The notes under the pieces were generated by a model that saw only the letters and a list, made by a program, of their open reading frames with translations, searched no databases and was not told the origin of the DNA. A program made the position numbers and the translations under genes. From positions 8,503 through 72,502 of the forward strand of contig CAYGUX010000014.1 of the NCBI GenBank assembly GCA_964353175.1: DNA of 64,000 bases, read 5' to 3'. Numbering within the stretch: the first letter of the stretch is position 1; each line of letters starts with the position of its first letter. Origin of the DNA: JAIYCX01 sp964353175. Its GTDB lineage: Bacteria; Bdellovibrionota_C; UBA2361; SZUA-149; DAOLCO01. This document shows, piece after piece, positions 27,053 to 36,354 of the stretch.

Positions 27053-28702
27053 ATGAGTATCTCAGGTTTACTAAATACAAGTAAAAGATCATTAGCTACC
27101 CAAACTACGGGTATGCAAGTTATTGGCGATAATATTGCCAACGTAAATACTGCTGGATACAGTAGAAGGCGTGCTGAGATCATTTCAACAACGACCAATA
27201 GTTCTACTGCGTCTCAAGTGGGTACGGGTTCGGAAGTTTTAAAGACAATCAGAATCGTTGATAAGTTCTTAAATCAAGACTTACTTGGAAGAATTGGAGA
27301 TAGAGCAAAAGCTGACATCAGAAGTGAGTTCCTTTCAAGAACAGAAGCACCTTTTCAACTCGACGGTCAACCTGGGAGAATAGGATATCAATTAAATGAA
27401 TTTTTTGGTTCACTTGAAGACTTAGCAGCAAATCCTGGAGACATACCTTTAAGGACCCAAGTAATTCAAAAAGGGAACGATCTAGCATATACTATTAATT
27501 CAACCTACGAATCAATTTCAAGCCTCCAGAGGGAAACTGATGACAGAATCGATATACTTGTAAATGATGTTAATAGACTAACAGGGTCTATAGCCCAACT
27601 CAACATAGAAATCGGCAAAAGTGAAACCGGCATCCAAGAATCACTAACATTAAGAGATCAAAGAGATCAACTACAACGCGAGCTTTCAGAGTTAGTATCC
27701 TTTAGAACAGTTGAAGATAGTGAAGGAAAAGTAAATCTCTACCTTAGCAATGGTTTTACTATTGTTAATGGTAATCAATCAGTGAAACTAGAAACTACAA
27801 AAACTCCTAGCTTCGCACCAGTGGGAGGCTATCCAGTTGGTCTAGATGGCGAATCTATAAGTCACATAGTACATGACTTTGGTGGTGGGAGCCATGTCGA
27901 TCTTTCTAACATACTACAAGCTGGCTCAGGAGAAATTGCAGGGCTTTTAGATCTAAGAGGAGTTCAATCTGCATCAGATACTTCACCATTTGATGCTAAC
28001 GGAACCCTTGTCGATATTGCATCAAGAGTAGAATTAATTACTAGAGATCTACTAACTAGGTTTAACTTAGAATATACAGGGCCTGATGAGACAGCAGGCG
28101 GAAATCATGATCCATCTTCATTTGACCTTGATGGCAATCAACCAGCTCCATATGGACTATTTAGCTTTAACGGAGCAGCTGCAGGAAATAGCTTTGGAGA
28201 CATTGATAACGATGGAGTTGCAGAGAATGCAGACTTAGATGCAATCATTGCCCTAGGTTCAGTTACTAACTTCTCGAGTCGGCTTCGATTTAATGTAACA
28301 GATGAAAGAGGAATCGCAGCCGCAAGAGATTTAGATCCTGCGGCAGGATCAACATCCTACGCTTCAGGAGATGCTTCTAATATTGAAGCTCTAATTGACA
28401 TAAGAAATACAATCGTCACCTACAGTGGAGTAGGATCAATTAATGCAGCCACTACAATTGATGGAATGTATGCGCTTACAGTCACTTCCGTTGGAGCGGC
28501 GGCAGCTAGAGCTGATAGTGATGTGAAAATATTCTCTGAAAGAGAAGCGCAAACTAAGACCCTACAAGCAAGCTACTCAGGGGTAAACCTAGACGAAGAA
28601 TTTGCTAACCTAATCGCATTTCAAAGAGCGTTTCAAGCATCATCTAAGCTAATCTCTGTTAGCGAACAACTCTCACAAGAACTAATTGGTTTACTACGTT
28701 AA
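27053..28702 (+). CDS. flgK: Flagellar hook-associated protein 1, FlgK
   Basis: Forms the first hook-filament junction ring. From the ATG at 27053 the product is 549 residues and begins MSISGLLNTSKRSLATQTTG, then GDNIANVNTAGYSRR, the standard FlgK N-terminal helix. The C-terminus NLDEEFANLIAFQRAFQAS plus KLISVSEQLSQELIGLL is the matching D0 coiled coil. The middle holds FlgK domains and an Asp-rich GDIDNDGVAENADLD stretch resembling a calcium loop. The longer frame from a TTG at 26900 would add 51 residues not seen in FlgK and start before the sigma-54 promoter. flgL follows 12 bases later. Confidence 0.96.
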   Translation: MSISGLLNTSKRSLATQTTGMQVIGDNIANVNTAGYSRRRAEIISTTTNSSTASQVGTGSEVLKTIRIVDKFLNQDLLGRIGDRAKADIRSEFLSRTEAPFQLDGQPGRIGYQLNEFFGSLEDLAANPGDIPLRTQVIQKGNDLAYTINSTYESISSLQRETDDRIDILVNDVNRLTGSIAQLNIEIGKSETGIQESLTLRDQRDQLQRELSELVSFRTVEDSEGKVNLYLSNGFTIVNGNQSVKLETTKTPSFAPVGGYPVGLDGESISHIVHDFGGGSHVDLSNILQAGSGEIAGLLDLRGVQSASDTSPFDANGTLVDIASRVELITRDLLTRFNLEYTGPDETAGGNHDPSSFDLDGNQPAPYGLFSFNGAAAGNSFGDIDNDGVAENADLDAIIALGSVTNFSSRLRFNVTDERGIAAARDLDPAAGSTSYASGDASNIEALIDIRNTIVTYSGVGSINAATTIDGMYALTVTSVGAAAARADSDVKIFSEREAQTKTLQASYSGVNLDEEFANLIAFQRAFQASSKLISVSEQLSQELIGLLR

Positions 28703-28714
28703 AGGAGATAGGAT

Positions 28715-29758
28715 ATGGCTGCAAGAGTTAGTACAGGACAGTATTTGAACGGATTTGTAAATCAAATATTTGATGTGCGTAGCAGATTAGAAACGACAAG
28801 AAACCAAATTTCTACTGGCGTAAAGGTCAACACTCCAAGTGATGACCCTGGTAGATCTGGAACTATCGTAAACCTACAAAACCTTTCTCAACGAATAGAC
28901 CGACACGCTGACAGAGTAGTTACTGCAAGAATTTATCTAGAAACGCAAGAACAAGTTGTTACTAGTGCTAATGATGTTTTAATTAGAGCAGAAGAATTAG
29001 CTACTCAAGCAGCCAACGAAACATATACTCGAGAATCAAGGAAACAAATAGGAGCAGAAATTTTCCAACTTAGAGACCAGCTTGCTTCTCTAGCCAACAC
29101 AAAGAGCTACGGTGTTTATATTTATGGTGGCCTTGATGATGGCGATACACCATTTGATGCCCAACCTGCATTCTACCCTACTCCTGCGATTGGACAGAAC
29201 CCAAGCGCAAACACACATTACCAACTTGATTCTGTTGTTGCTTCTCCAGGGCAAGATACAACCAGATCAGTAAGGATTAGTGACACTGAGTCTATTCGAA
29301 TAAACACAGCAGCTAAAGATGTATTCCTTGATGCTATAAATGCATTAGAGAGATTAGGAAGAGCTTTAGAAGGGTCTAGAACAGACTTAATAGACGCAGA
29401 TGGTGACGGTGCGATTGATGATCCTGACCCAGCGGGAACTCACCTAGATTACACATTCCCAGGCGACTACAGTGTTCAATCTGCAGATATTAGAGCAGCA
29501 CTTAATGCAATTCAATCTGCTAGAAGCAATAACCTAGAAACAGAGCTTAGTAGCATTGGAGCAAGAACCAATAGATTAAATCAAACAGAAGAAATTTTAG
29601 CAACCTTGAAAGATCATACAGAAACTTCAAGAGCAGCAATTCAAGACGCCGATATATTTGAAGCATCCGCTTCGTTTACTAACTTGCAAACTTCCTTAGA
29701 AGCGCTACTGTCATCTGGATCAAGAATTAGTAATCTTAGCCTTTTAGACTATCTCTAA
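28715..29758 (+). CDS. flgL: Flagellar hook-associated protein 3, FlgL
   Basis: Second junction protein between hook and filament, exported by the flagellar type III system. 347 residues; N-terminal helix RLETTRNQISTGVKVNTPSD and RAEELATQAANETY are typical of the flagellin/FlgL family, and the C-terminus ends FTNLQTSLEALLSSG...LSLLDYL. An Asp-rich insertion DADGDGAIDDPDPAG (about 228-242) echoes the calcium-type loop in FlgK. A ribosome-binding site AAGGAG lies 7 bases before the ATG. It is co-transcribed with flgK and ends 7 bases from the convergent rlmN. Confidence 0.95.
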   Translation: MAARVSTGQYLNGFVNQIFDVRSRLETTRNQISTGVKVNTPSDDPGRSGTIVNLQNLSQRIDRHADRVVTARIYLETQEQVVTSANDVLIRAEELATQAANETYTRESRKQIGAEIFQLRDQLASLANTKSYGVYIYGGLDDGDTPFDAQPAFYPTPAIGQNPSANTHYQLDSVVASPGQDTTRSVRISDTESIRINTAAKDVFLDAINALERLGRALEGSRTDLIDADGDGAIDDPDPAGTHLDYTFPGDYSVQSADIRAALNAIQSARSNNLETELSSIGARTNRLNQTEEILATLKDHTETSRAAIQDADIFEASASFTNLQTSLEALLSSGSRISNLSLLDYL

Positions 29759-29765
29759 GAGTGTC

Positions 29766-30866
29766 TTAAGCTGCTCTTTTTTCATCGCTAGTTGCTAGCT
29801 GACCGCATGCGGCATTAATATCATCGCCCTTAGACCAACGAATCGTTGAGTTCATTCCTAAGCCTAAAAGTTCCTTCTGCCAGTAGAAAACATGCTCCGC
29901 TTTAGGCTGCTTAAATCCTAAGCCAGCATTCTCATTATAAGGTATTAAATTAACCTTAGCAGGTATCCCACTAAGCAATCTAGGCAATCTCCTTAAATCA
30001 GCCTCAGTATCATTAACCCCACCCAACATTACATACTCAAATGTAATTCTTCTTCCTGCCTTAAGAGGGAAATTCCTTAATTCCCCTAAAAGAGCATCCA
30101 GGTTCCACCTCTTATTAATAGGCATTATTTCCGTTCTGACTTCATCTGTAGTAGCATTTAATGAAATCGCGAGATTTGCCTTCGCTTCACTTTCTCCGAA
30201 AGCCTTAATCCCAGGCACAAAGCCAGAAGTACTTACAGTAATCCTTCTACCTGAAAAAGTTAGTCCATATTCATCATTTAAAATCTTAACGGCACTTATC
30301 ACCGAGGCTTTATTATGTAATGGTTCACCCATTCCCATAAAAACAATATTTTGGAATGGGGAAGATTCTAAATTATTCTTATTTCCAATTCCATCCGCCA
30401 AAGCATCCTCCCATACTGCCATCACTTGACCAATAATTTCGGAGGTATTAAGGTTTCTTTTCAGGCCCATCAAAGCCGTACGACAGAACTTACAACCTAC
30501 CGCACAACCTACCTGAGATGAAACACATAAAGTATATCGAGAAGGCTGACAAATTAGGACTGATTCAACTTCAGATCCATCATGTAGTTGAAACAAATAC
30601 TTCTTTGAGCCGTCGATGGAAGTTTTTTTCACTACCATTTTAGGACGGCTAATAAAAAATCGGCTTTTCAATTCCTCTCTTAGTGCTTTAGAGAGGTTCG
30701 TCATATCCGCAAAGTCTCTGGTCTTAGCTCTATACAACCAATAAAATAGCTGCTTTGCTCTAAATGGAGACAAGTCAAACTTATCCTTGAGCAAATCTCT
30801 CAAAGCATCTCGATCATAATCTAAGATATCTAAAAGTGATGTGTTGCTCAAGGATTCAGTAGCCAT
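29766..30866 (-). CDS. rlmN: Dual-specificity 23S rRNA/tRNA adenine-C2 methyltransferase
   Basis: A radical-SAM enzyme that methylates C2 of A2503 in 23S rRNA and of A37 in some tRNAs. 366 residues; the cluster motif CAVGCKFC gives C121, C125 and C128, GMGEPL follows, and a C-terminal DINAACGQL supplies the second catalytic cysteine. It is the last gene of the mdh-sucC-sucD-ndk-rlmN series, 25 bases after ndk. Confidence 0.97.
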   Translation of the reverse strand: MATESLSNTSLLDILDYDRDALRDLLKDKFDLSPFRAKQLFYWLYRAKTRDFADMTNLSKALREELKSRFFISRPKMVVKKTSIDGSKKYLFQLHDGSEVESVLICQPSRYTLCVSSQVGCAVGCKFCRTALMGLKRNLNTSEIIGQVMAVWEDALADGIGNKNNLESSPFQNIVFMGMGEPLHNKASVISAVKILNDEYGLTFSGRRITVSTSGFVPGIKAFGESEAKANLAISLNATTDEVRTEIMPINKRWNLDALLGELRNFPLKAGRRITFEYVMLGGVNDTEADLRRLPRLLSGIPAKVNLIPYNENAGLGFKQPKAEHVFYWQKELLGLGMNSTIRWSKGDDINAACGQLATSDEKRAA

Positions 30867-30891
30867 TTACAAACTCAATCTATAATTCAGG

Positions 30892-31302
30892 CTATAATTC
30901 AGGGAAGAAAAAAGTAATCTCATTTTTCGCATTCTCTAAAGAATCTGATCCATGAACAGTATTTGCATCAATGCTATCTGCGAAATCTGCTCTAATCGTA
31001 CCTGCAGCTGCTTCCTTAGGATTAGTTGCACCCATTAAGTCTCTATTAACTTGAACAGCATTGTCACCCTCAAGAACACTCACAACAACTGGTCCAGAAG
31101 TCATAAACCCTACCAAGTCATTAAAAAATGGTCTTTCTTTGTGGATTTCATAAAAAGATCCTGCGAGGTTTTTATCAAGTTGAAGCATTTTAGTTGCTAC
31201 AATTTTTAATCCTGCATCTTCAAATCTTGTTAAAATTTTCCCAATAACATTCTTCTGAACGCCATCCGGCTTAATTATAGATAAGGTTCTTTCTTTACTC
31301 AT
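30892..31302 (-). CDS. ndk: Nucleoside diphosphate kinase
   Basis: Transfers the gamma-phosphate of ATP to nucleoside diphosphates through a phosphohistidine. 136 residues, slightly under the usual ~140. ERTLSIIKPDGVQKN opens the fold and the active His is H117 in NTVHGSDS. It lies 21 bases downstream of sucD, a placement that fits succinyl-CoA synthetase supplying nucleoside triphosphates. Confidence 0.97.
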   Translation of the reverse strand: MSKERTLSIIKPDGVQKNVIGKILTRFEDAGLKIVATKMLQLDKNLAGSFYEIHKERPFFNDLVGFMTSGPVVVSVLEGDNAVQVNRDLMGATNPKEAAAGTIRADFADSIDANTVHGSDSLENAKNEITFFFPEL

Positions 31303-31323
31303 TTTTCCTCTTGTATTTCTATT

Positions 31324-32217
31324 TTACTTACTATTATTTAATACTTCTTGTAATCGTTTACCCATCTGAGCTGGCGACTCAACCGTATATATCCCTGCCT
31401 TCTCCATCGCCCTGTACTTATCTTTAGCGGTACCTTTACCTCCAGAGATAATAGCACCAGCATGACCCATCCTACGTCCAGTTGGCGCAGTAGCTCCAGC
31501 TACGAATCCCACGATAGGCTTCTTGCAATTCGATTGAATCCACTCACTGGCTTCTTCTTCCGCAGACCCACCGATCTCTCCGATCATTATGATAGCATCG
31601 GTTTCAGAATCGGCATTAAATAAGCTAAGACAATCAATAAAGTTTGTGCCATTAAGTGGATCCCCACCAATTCCAATACAAGTAGATTGACCCAGACCAA
31701 GCTTTGTAAGCTGTCCAACAGCTTCGTAAGTTAAAGTACCAGACCGAGAAACAACCCCTACATTCTTGGCTCCCTTAATAGCTGGAAGGTGAATGTGACC
31801 TGGCATAATACCAATTTTACATGCGCCTGGAGTTATTATACCTGGGCAATTTGGGCCAATTAATCTCGCATTTGAAGTTTTTAAATAGCTCTTAACTGCC
31901 AACATATCCAATACAGGTATGCCCTCAGTGATACAAACTATCAGTTCCACTCCCGCGTCAACTGCTTCGATAATTGAATCCGCCGCGAATGGTGGTGGAA
32001 CAAAAATCATGGAAGTGTTCGCACCTGTTGTCTTAACTGCATCAGAGACAGTATTAAAGACAGGGAAGCCCTCGATTTCAGTTCCTCCCTTTCCCGGAGT
32101 AACCCCCCCGACTAACTGAGTACCGTAATCCCTACATCCCTTAGAATGAAAAAGACCTGACTTCCCAGTAATTCCTTGTGTAATAACTTTTGTTTCTTTC
32201 GATACTAAAACAGCCAT
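31324..32217 (-). CDS. sucD: Succinyl-CoA synthetase alpha subunit
   Basis: With SucC, converts succinyl-CoA to succinate with substrate-level phosphorylation. 297 residues; CoA-binding Rossmann domain with TQGITGKSGLFHSKG, the GPNCPGIITPG segment and the phospho-histidine loop GHAGAIISGGKGTA. It follows sucC by 37 bases and precedes ndk. Confidence 0.97.
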   Translation of the reverse strand: MAVLVSKETKVITQGITGKSGLFHSKGCRDYGTQLVGGVTPGKGGTEIEGFPVFNTVSDAVKTTGANTSMIFVPPPFAADSIIEAVDAGVELIVCITEGIPVLDMLAVKSYLKTSNARLIGPNCPGIITPGACKIGIMPGHIHLPAIKGAKNVGVVSRSGTLTYEAVGQLTKLGLGQSTCIGIGGDPLNGTNFIDCLSLFNADSETDAIIMIGEIGGSAEEEASEWIQSNCKKPIVGFVAGATAPTGRRMGHAGAIISGGKGTAKDKYRAMEKAGIYTVESPAQMGKRLQEVLNNSK

Positions 32218-32254
32218 TTGAATTCTAATCCTTTAAATTTTGATTAAGCTTAAA

Positions 32255-33415
32255 CTACGCTACCAGTGCAACTATCTTTGCTGCGGCATCATCCATATCA
32301 TCTGCCGTGGTAATCTTTAATCCAGATTCAGCCAATAGTTTTTTACCTAACTCAACATTTGTACCTTGCAATCTACACACTACTGGTACTTCCAACTTAA
32401 GAGTTTTACATGCTTCTATCACTCCCTGAGCAATCACATCACACTTCATAATACCGCCGAAGATATTAACTAAAACTCCCTTAACTGCTTTATCTTGTAA
32501 AATCAGCTTAAATGCTTCCCTTACTTGATCTGTAGTAGCCCCGCCCCCTACATCTAAAAAGTTTGCTGGTTCACCACCGGCTTGCTTAATAATATCCATA
32601 GTAGCCATAGCCAGTCCGGCACCATTAACCATACAACCTATGTTACCATCCAAGGCGACATAGTTGATTCCAACTTGGCTAGCTAGAATTTCTCTTTCAT
32701 CTATTTCATCATAATCCATGAAATTAAACGCTTGCTTCTGACGGAACAATGCATTCTCATCGATACTCATCTTAGCATCTAAGCAAATAAATTCGCCTTT
32801 TTTCGTCTTTAATAAAGGATTGATCTCAAGTAGATCACAGTCCAATCCCTTAAATGCGTTATATAAAGATTTAAGTACTTTAGAGAAATTCCTTTCTTCG
32901 TCCTTATTCAACTTTAAAAAACTTGCAACCTTTCTTCCGTGAAATCCTTGGAATCCAGTTTCATGCGCTACACCTACAGTTAAAATTTTCTCTGGGGAAT
33001 GCTCAGCGACTTCTTCAATCTCCACTCCGCCCTCTTCGGAAGCGATAATCGAAACACAACCTTTAGCACGATCAACAATTAAACTAAGATAATATTCTTT
33101 ATCTATTTCCGCACCAGCTTCTACATAGACCTTCTTTACAAGAACCCCTTCTGGGCCTGTTTGAGGAGAGACTAAAGTCATTCCAAGTATCTTGGAAGCC
33201 ATATCCCTAGCGTCACTAGGAGTCTTAACTACCTTAACTCCTCCGGCCTTTCCTCGACCACCAGCATGCACCTGTGCCTTTACGACACAAACACCACCAC
33301 CAAGATTCACCGCAGCTTTCTCCGCTTCCTTTGGTGTGTATGCTAAGAATCCTTGTAAAGTTGGTACACCAAAATTCCTCAACAAAGACTTCGCCTGATA
33401 CTCATGAAGATTCAT
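32255..33415 (-). CDS. sucC: Succinyl-CoA synthetase beta subunit
   Basis: Provides the ATP-grasp nucleotide site of the enzyme. 386 residues, normal length. MNLHEYQAKSLLRNFGVP, VKAQVHAGGRGKAGGVKVV (nucleotide site) and VNIFGGIMKCDVIAQG (subunit and succinate site) are diagnostic. It lies 31 bases downstream of mdh in the citric-acid-cycle operon. Confidence 0.98.
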   Translation of the reverse strand: MNLHEYQAKSLLRNFGVPTLQGFLAYTPKEAEKAAVNLGGGVCVVKAQVHAGGRGKAGGVKVVKTPSDARDMASKILGMTLVSPQTGPEGVLVKKVYVEAGAEIDKEYYLSLIVDRAKGCVSIIASEEGGVEIEEVAEHSPEKILTVGVAHETGFQGFHGRKVASFLKLNKDEERNFSKVLKSLYNAFKGLDCDLLEINPLLKTKKGEFICLDAKMSIDENALFRQKQAFNFMDYDEIDEREILASQVGINYVALDGNIGCMVNGAGLAMATMDIIKQAGGEPANFLDVGGGATTDQVREAFKLILQDKAVKGVLVNIFGGIMKCDVIAQGVIEACKTLKLEVPVVCRLQGTNVELGKKLLAESGLKITTADDMDDAAAKIVALVA

Positions 33416-33446
33416 TTATTTTCCCCGATTTAATTTATTAATTACG

Positions 33447-34388
33447 TTACTTAGGCAATATCGCGATTAGTTCTTCTACCGCTTTTGCACTTATGGCTAA
33501 TTCTTTCTTTTCAGAATCAGTAAGACTAATTTCTATTATTTTCTCTACTCCCTTTGCTCCCAACTGAACTGGCACACCAATATACAAGCCATCGTATCCA
33601 TATTCACCGTTTAACTTAGCGGCACAAGGCACGATCTTTTTCTTATCTTTTAAAATACATTCTGCCATTTCAATCGCCGCTGCCGCTGGACTAAAGTATG
33701 CGGATCCAGTCTTAAGCAAGCCTACAACCTCTCCACCAGCGACACGAACTCTCTTCTCAATCTCAGTCAATCTCTCTGGCTTGATGAAATGCTCAACAGG
33801 AATTCCACCAACAGTTGTATGAGAACGTACTGGTACCATTGTATCTCCATGGCCTCCTAAAACCATTGCTATAACTGAAGCAGGAGACACTCCTAGCTCT
33901 TCACCTAAGAAAGCTCTATATCTAGCAGAATCTAAAACGCCAGCCATCCCAATGACTCTCTCAGAAGGAAATCCAGTCACTCTCTGACACAGAGTAACCA
34001 TTGCATCTAAAGGATTAGATACTACAATCACATAACTATTAGGAGCATACTTCTTAATTCCTTCACCAACAGACTTCATAATGGATGCGTTAGTATTTAG
34101 TAGATCATCCCTACTCATACCAGGCTTTCTTGCTAAACCTGCAGTCACAATACAAACGTCAGCATCAGCAATATCTTCATAAGAGTTTGTTCCTTTAACG
34201 GAAACTGAATTTTCAAACACGGGCACCGCATGAGATAGATCTAAGGCCTTACCTTGAGGAACACCTTCGACAACATCAAAAAGAACAACATCCCCCAGTT
34301 CCTTAACTAAGGCTAAGTATGCCAAGGCTCCACCAATATTCCCTGAACCAATAAGGGCGATCTTTTTTCTTTCTGTTTTAGTTTCCAT
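33447..34388 (-). CDS. mdh: Malate dehydrogenase (LDH-like type)
   Basis: Oxidises malate to oxaloacetate with NAD. The start is placed at the ATG at 34388 because AGGAG lies 7 bases upstream, giving 313 residues; the longer frame from a TTG at 34415 adds nine residues that include this ribosome-binding site. ALIGSGNIGGALAYLAL binds NAD; AGLARKPGMSRDDLL and GGHGDTMVPV (catalytic His) mark the substrate site, with the MDH-type Arg in the mobile loop (RKPGMSR). First gene of mdh-sucC-sucD-ndk-rlmN. A 6-bp GCCTCA/TGAGGC inverted repeat sits just before the ribosome site. Confidence 0.96.
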   Translation of the reverse strand: METKTERKKIALIGSGNIGGALAYLALVKELGDVVLFDVVEGVPQGKALDLSHAVPVFENSVSVKGTNSYEDIADADVCIVTAGLARKPGMSRDDLLNTNASIMKSVGEGIKKYAPNSYVIVVSNPLDAMVTLCQRVTGFPSERVIGMAGVLDSARYRAFLGEELGVSPASVIAMVLGGHGDTMVPVRSHTTVGGIPVEHFIKPERLTEIEKRVRVAGGEVVGLLKTGSAYFSPAAAAIEMAECILKDKKKIVPCAAKLNGEYGYDGLYIGVPVQLGAKGVEKIIEISLTDSEKKELAISAKAVEELIAILPK

Positions 34389-34643
34389 GTCAGCGCTCCT
34401 AACTTTTAGCCTCAAAAAAACGAGCCACTGAGGCCGTAAATTCCAATGCTAATTTTAATTAATGTTTGCAGGCTTTTAGCATGTTTTTTGACTACTTAAA
34501 AGTAATCGCTACAGTAAATTACGGAGGGTTTGTAAGCCTCTAAATTTCCTCAGGATTTTCTGAAGGCATATTTAATTAAATTTAGGAGGTAAAAATGTCG
34601 ATCAACTTAGTAGTACAATTATCACCCTAAACCTAAAATTAAA

Positions 34644-35210
34644 ATGACTTGGAAATCCCCATATATAATTGTTAGAGTGAATAAATCTTCATTGAAAATA
34701 ATGCATTCATGCGAAAACCTAAGAGAGGCAAAATACTACTTAAAGCATTTCTCTGATACGAATGATTCAATTTTCATTACCCCAGTACATGAGAAACATA
34801 ACAAGAGCGAGAGACCAACTTACATGTGTCATAAACGCAAGAATGGTAGAATGGATTTCCATGAAGAGGCTTGGTACAGACAGATGAATCTACCTGCAAG
34901 CCCAAGCTTCTTAGAGAATCAAAACCCCAAAGAAACAGCTGTGGTAGAGATTGGGGATTTAATTTCAAGTGAAACCAAAGTGAACAATCTATTATCAGCA
35001 TTTAATCTAAATACTTTTTTAGTAAACTGCCTATTCTCTGAACCAAACAAGTGGAGCACTTGGGACTCTTCAGTTCTACAAAAATCTAAGGACACTTATG
35101 TTATTTCCATAAGATCAGGGTCGTCTTGGCCCCTTACCCTGATCTTAGAAACCAATAAGGATGGTAAGACGTCAGATCTTAAATTTGAAGTAAGTCAAAG
35201 AATGCCCTAA
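34644..35210 (+). CDS. Hypothetical cytosolic protein
   Basis: 188 residues beginning MTWKSPYIIVRVNKSSLKIM. No signal peptide, membrane segment or motif I recognise. It contains several His, Lys and Trp (HEKHNKSE, FHEEAWYRQM) and a C-terminal beta-rich section (TYVISIRSGSSWPLTLILET). A plausible plus-strand -35/-10 pair lies around 34489-34520 (TTGACT, then TACAGT after 16 bases). Divergent from mdh and about 80 bases before the sugar-phosphate transferase. Confidence 0.6.
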   Translation: MTWKSPYIIVRVNKSSLKIMHSCENLREAKYYLKHFSDTNDSIFITPVHEKHNKSERPTYMCHKRKNGRMDFHEEAWYRQMNLPASPSFLENQNPKETAVVEIGDLISSETKVNNLLSAFNLNTFLVNCLFSEPNKWSTWDSSVLQKSKDTYVISIRSGSSWPLTLILETNKDGKTSDLKFEVSQRMP

Positions 35211-35292
35211 ACATATTATAAGGTGCTTTCTGGGCATATAGAGTAGCTTTTGCTATTATGATATAAATTGCAACTGGAATTAATATTTAAAA

Positions 35293-35952
35293 GTGCTCTC
35301 TCTAGATAAAAACTATATTAATGAATACTCTAAGCGCCTCAATAAAGGCTTAGTTAGTTTCCTTCTTTACGATACCTGGAAACGACTATTTGATATTCTT
35401 GGATCACTCGCCTTACTTACTTTTGCGGTTCCAATCATGCTTATTCTATCATTTATGGTTAGACTTTCCTCAAAAGGACCTGCTATCTATTGCCAAAGAA
35501 GACTAACCGCGGGGCCAAGGGTATTTACCATGTTTAAGTTCAGAACCATGATAAGTGATGCTGAGACTACATCAGGAGCTGTCTGGGCAAGCAAGAACGA
35601 TCCTAGAGTCACTAAAATAGGCAAGTTCATGAGAAAAACTAGATTAGATGAATTGCCACAACTAATCAATGTACTAATTGGAGATATGAGCCTAATTGGG
35701 CCAAGACCAGAACGCCCAGAAATTGCACTTGATCTTCAAAAAGAATTCCCCGACTTCATGAGTAGATGTAAAGTTCCAGCCGGCCTAACAGGGCTAGCAC
35801 AGGTTAGCTCCGGCTATGCAGATTCAGTGGATTCCTATAAAGACAAATTAAAACACGACCTAGAATACGTTCAAAAACAATCCCTACTACTAGACCTCAA
35901 AATTTTAGCCAAGACAGTTTTAGTTGTCTTGACAGGTGACGGCGCCAGGTAG
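35293..35952 (+). CDS. Undecaprenyl-phosphate sugar-1-phosphate transferase (WcaJ/PglC type)
   Basis: Starts glycan assembly by moving a sugar-1-phosphate from its nucleotide onto undecaprenyl phosphate. 219 residues starting at GTG. One N-terminal hydrophobic hairpin (about 33-55) precedes the bacterial-sugar-transferase domain: FRTMISDAE, TRLDELPQLINVLIGDMS and IGPRPERPE, containing the conserved Asp-Glu pair. This is the short monotopic form without the large N-terminal membrane domain of WbaP. It may prime the glycan built by the deoxysugar and glycosyltransferase genes of this window. Confidence 0.9.
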   Translation: MLSLDKNYINEYSKRLNKGLVSFLLYDTWKRLFDILGSLALLTFAVPIMLILSFMVRLSSKGPAIYCQRRLTAGPRVFTMFKFRTMISDAETTSGAVWASKNDPRVTKIGKFMRKTRLDELPQLINVLIGDMSLIGPRPERPEIALDLQKEFPDFMSRCKVPAGLTGLAQVSSGYADSVDSYKDKLKHDLEYVQKQSLLLDLKILAKTVLVVLTGDGAR

Positions 35953-35981
35953 ACATATAGCAGGCCTAAAATAACCCTCCC

Positions 35982-36011
35982 CCCTCAGCGTTCTCTGCGC
36001 CTCAGCGGTTT
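35982..36011. repeat. CTCAGCG-type intergenic repeat fragment
   Basis: CCTCAGCGTTCTCTGCG followed by CCTCAGCGGTTTG is three imperfect units of a 9-base CTC(A/T)GCG motif between two convergent genes. It resembles the CTCTGCG-type repeats seen in intergenic DNA of many bacterial genomes. Confidence 0.45.
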
Positions 36012-36057
36012 GTTTTAAGAAAAATGATTGATTTTTTACAACCTCAGTAGCATAGAC

Positions 36058-36354
36058 CTAGTTATTTCCACCAGACCTAACCCATACTCCCTTTGATCTC
36101 TTCTTATTCGCATCCAATATCTTAAGAGGATCTTTTTTCTTGGAAAGCTTTTCAATTTTTTTCTCTTCGGCTGTTAAGATCTTGGCCTTATCCTTTTTAT
36201 ACTCCCGAACATCTTCTATAGTACAAGTCTCACCCCTTGAATCAATAGATCCAGGAGCCGTACATGGCAAAGCATTAAACTCCATTTCTTCAGGTCGCTG
36301 AGCATACACTGTTGATGCGAATAATATTATACTAACTAAAAAGCCTACTTTCAT
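36058..36354 (-). CDS. Small exported basic protein, unknown
   Basis: 98 residues with a signal peptide (about 1-18, ending VYA/Q). The mature part has two Cys (CTAPG and CTIED, about residues 31 and 43) and a Lys-rich C-terminal half (KKIEKLSKKKDPLKIL). Its ATG overlaps the stop codon of the lipB-lipA fusion in an ATGA, so it is translationally coupled to it. No family recognised. The coupling need not imply a role in lipoylation. Confidence 0.6.
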   Translation of the reverse strand: MKVGFLVSIILFASTVYAQRPEEMEFNALPCTAPGSIDSRGETCTIEDVREYKKDKAKILTAEEKKIEKLSKKKDPLKILDANKKRSKGVWVRSGGNN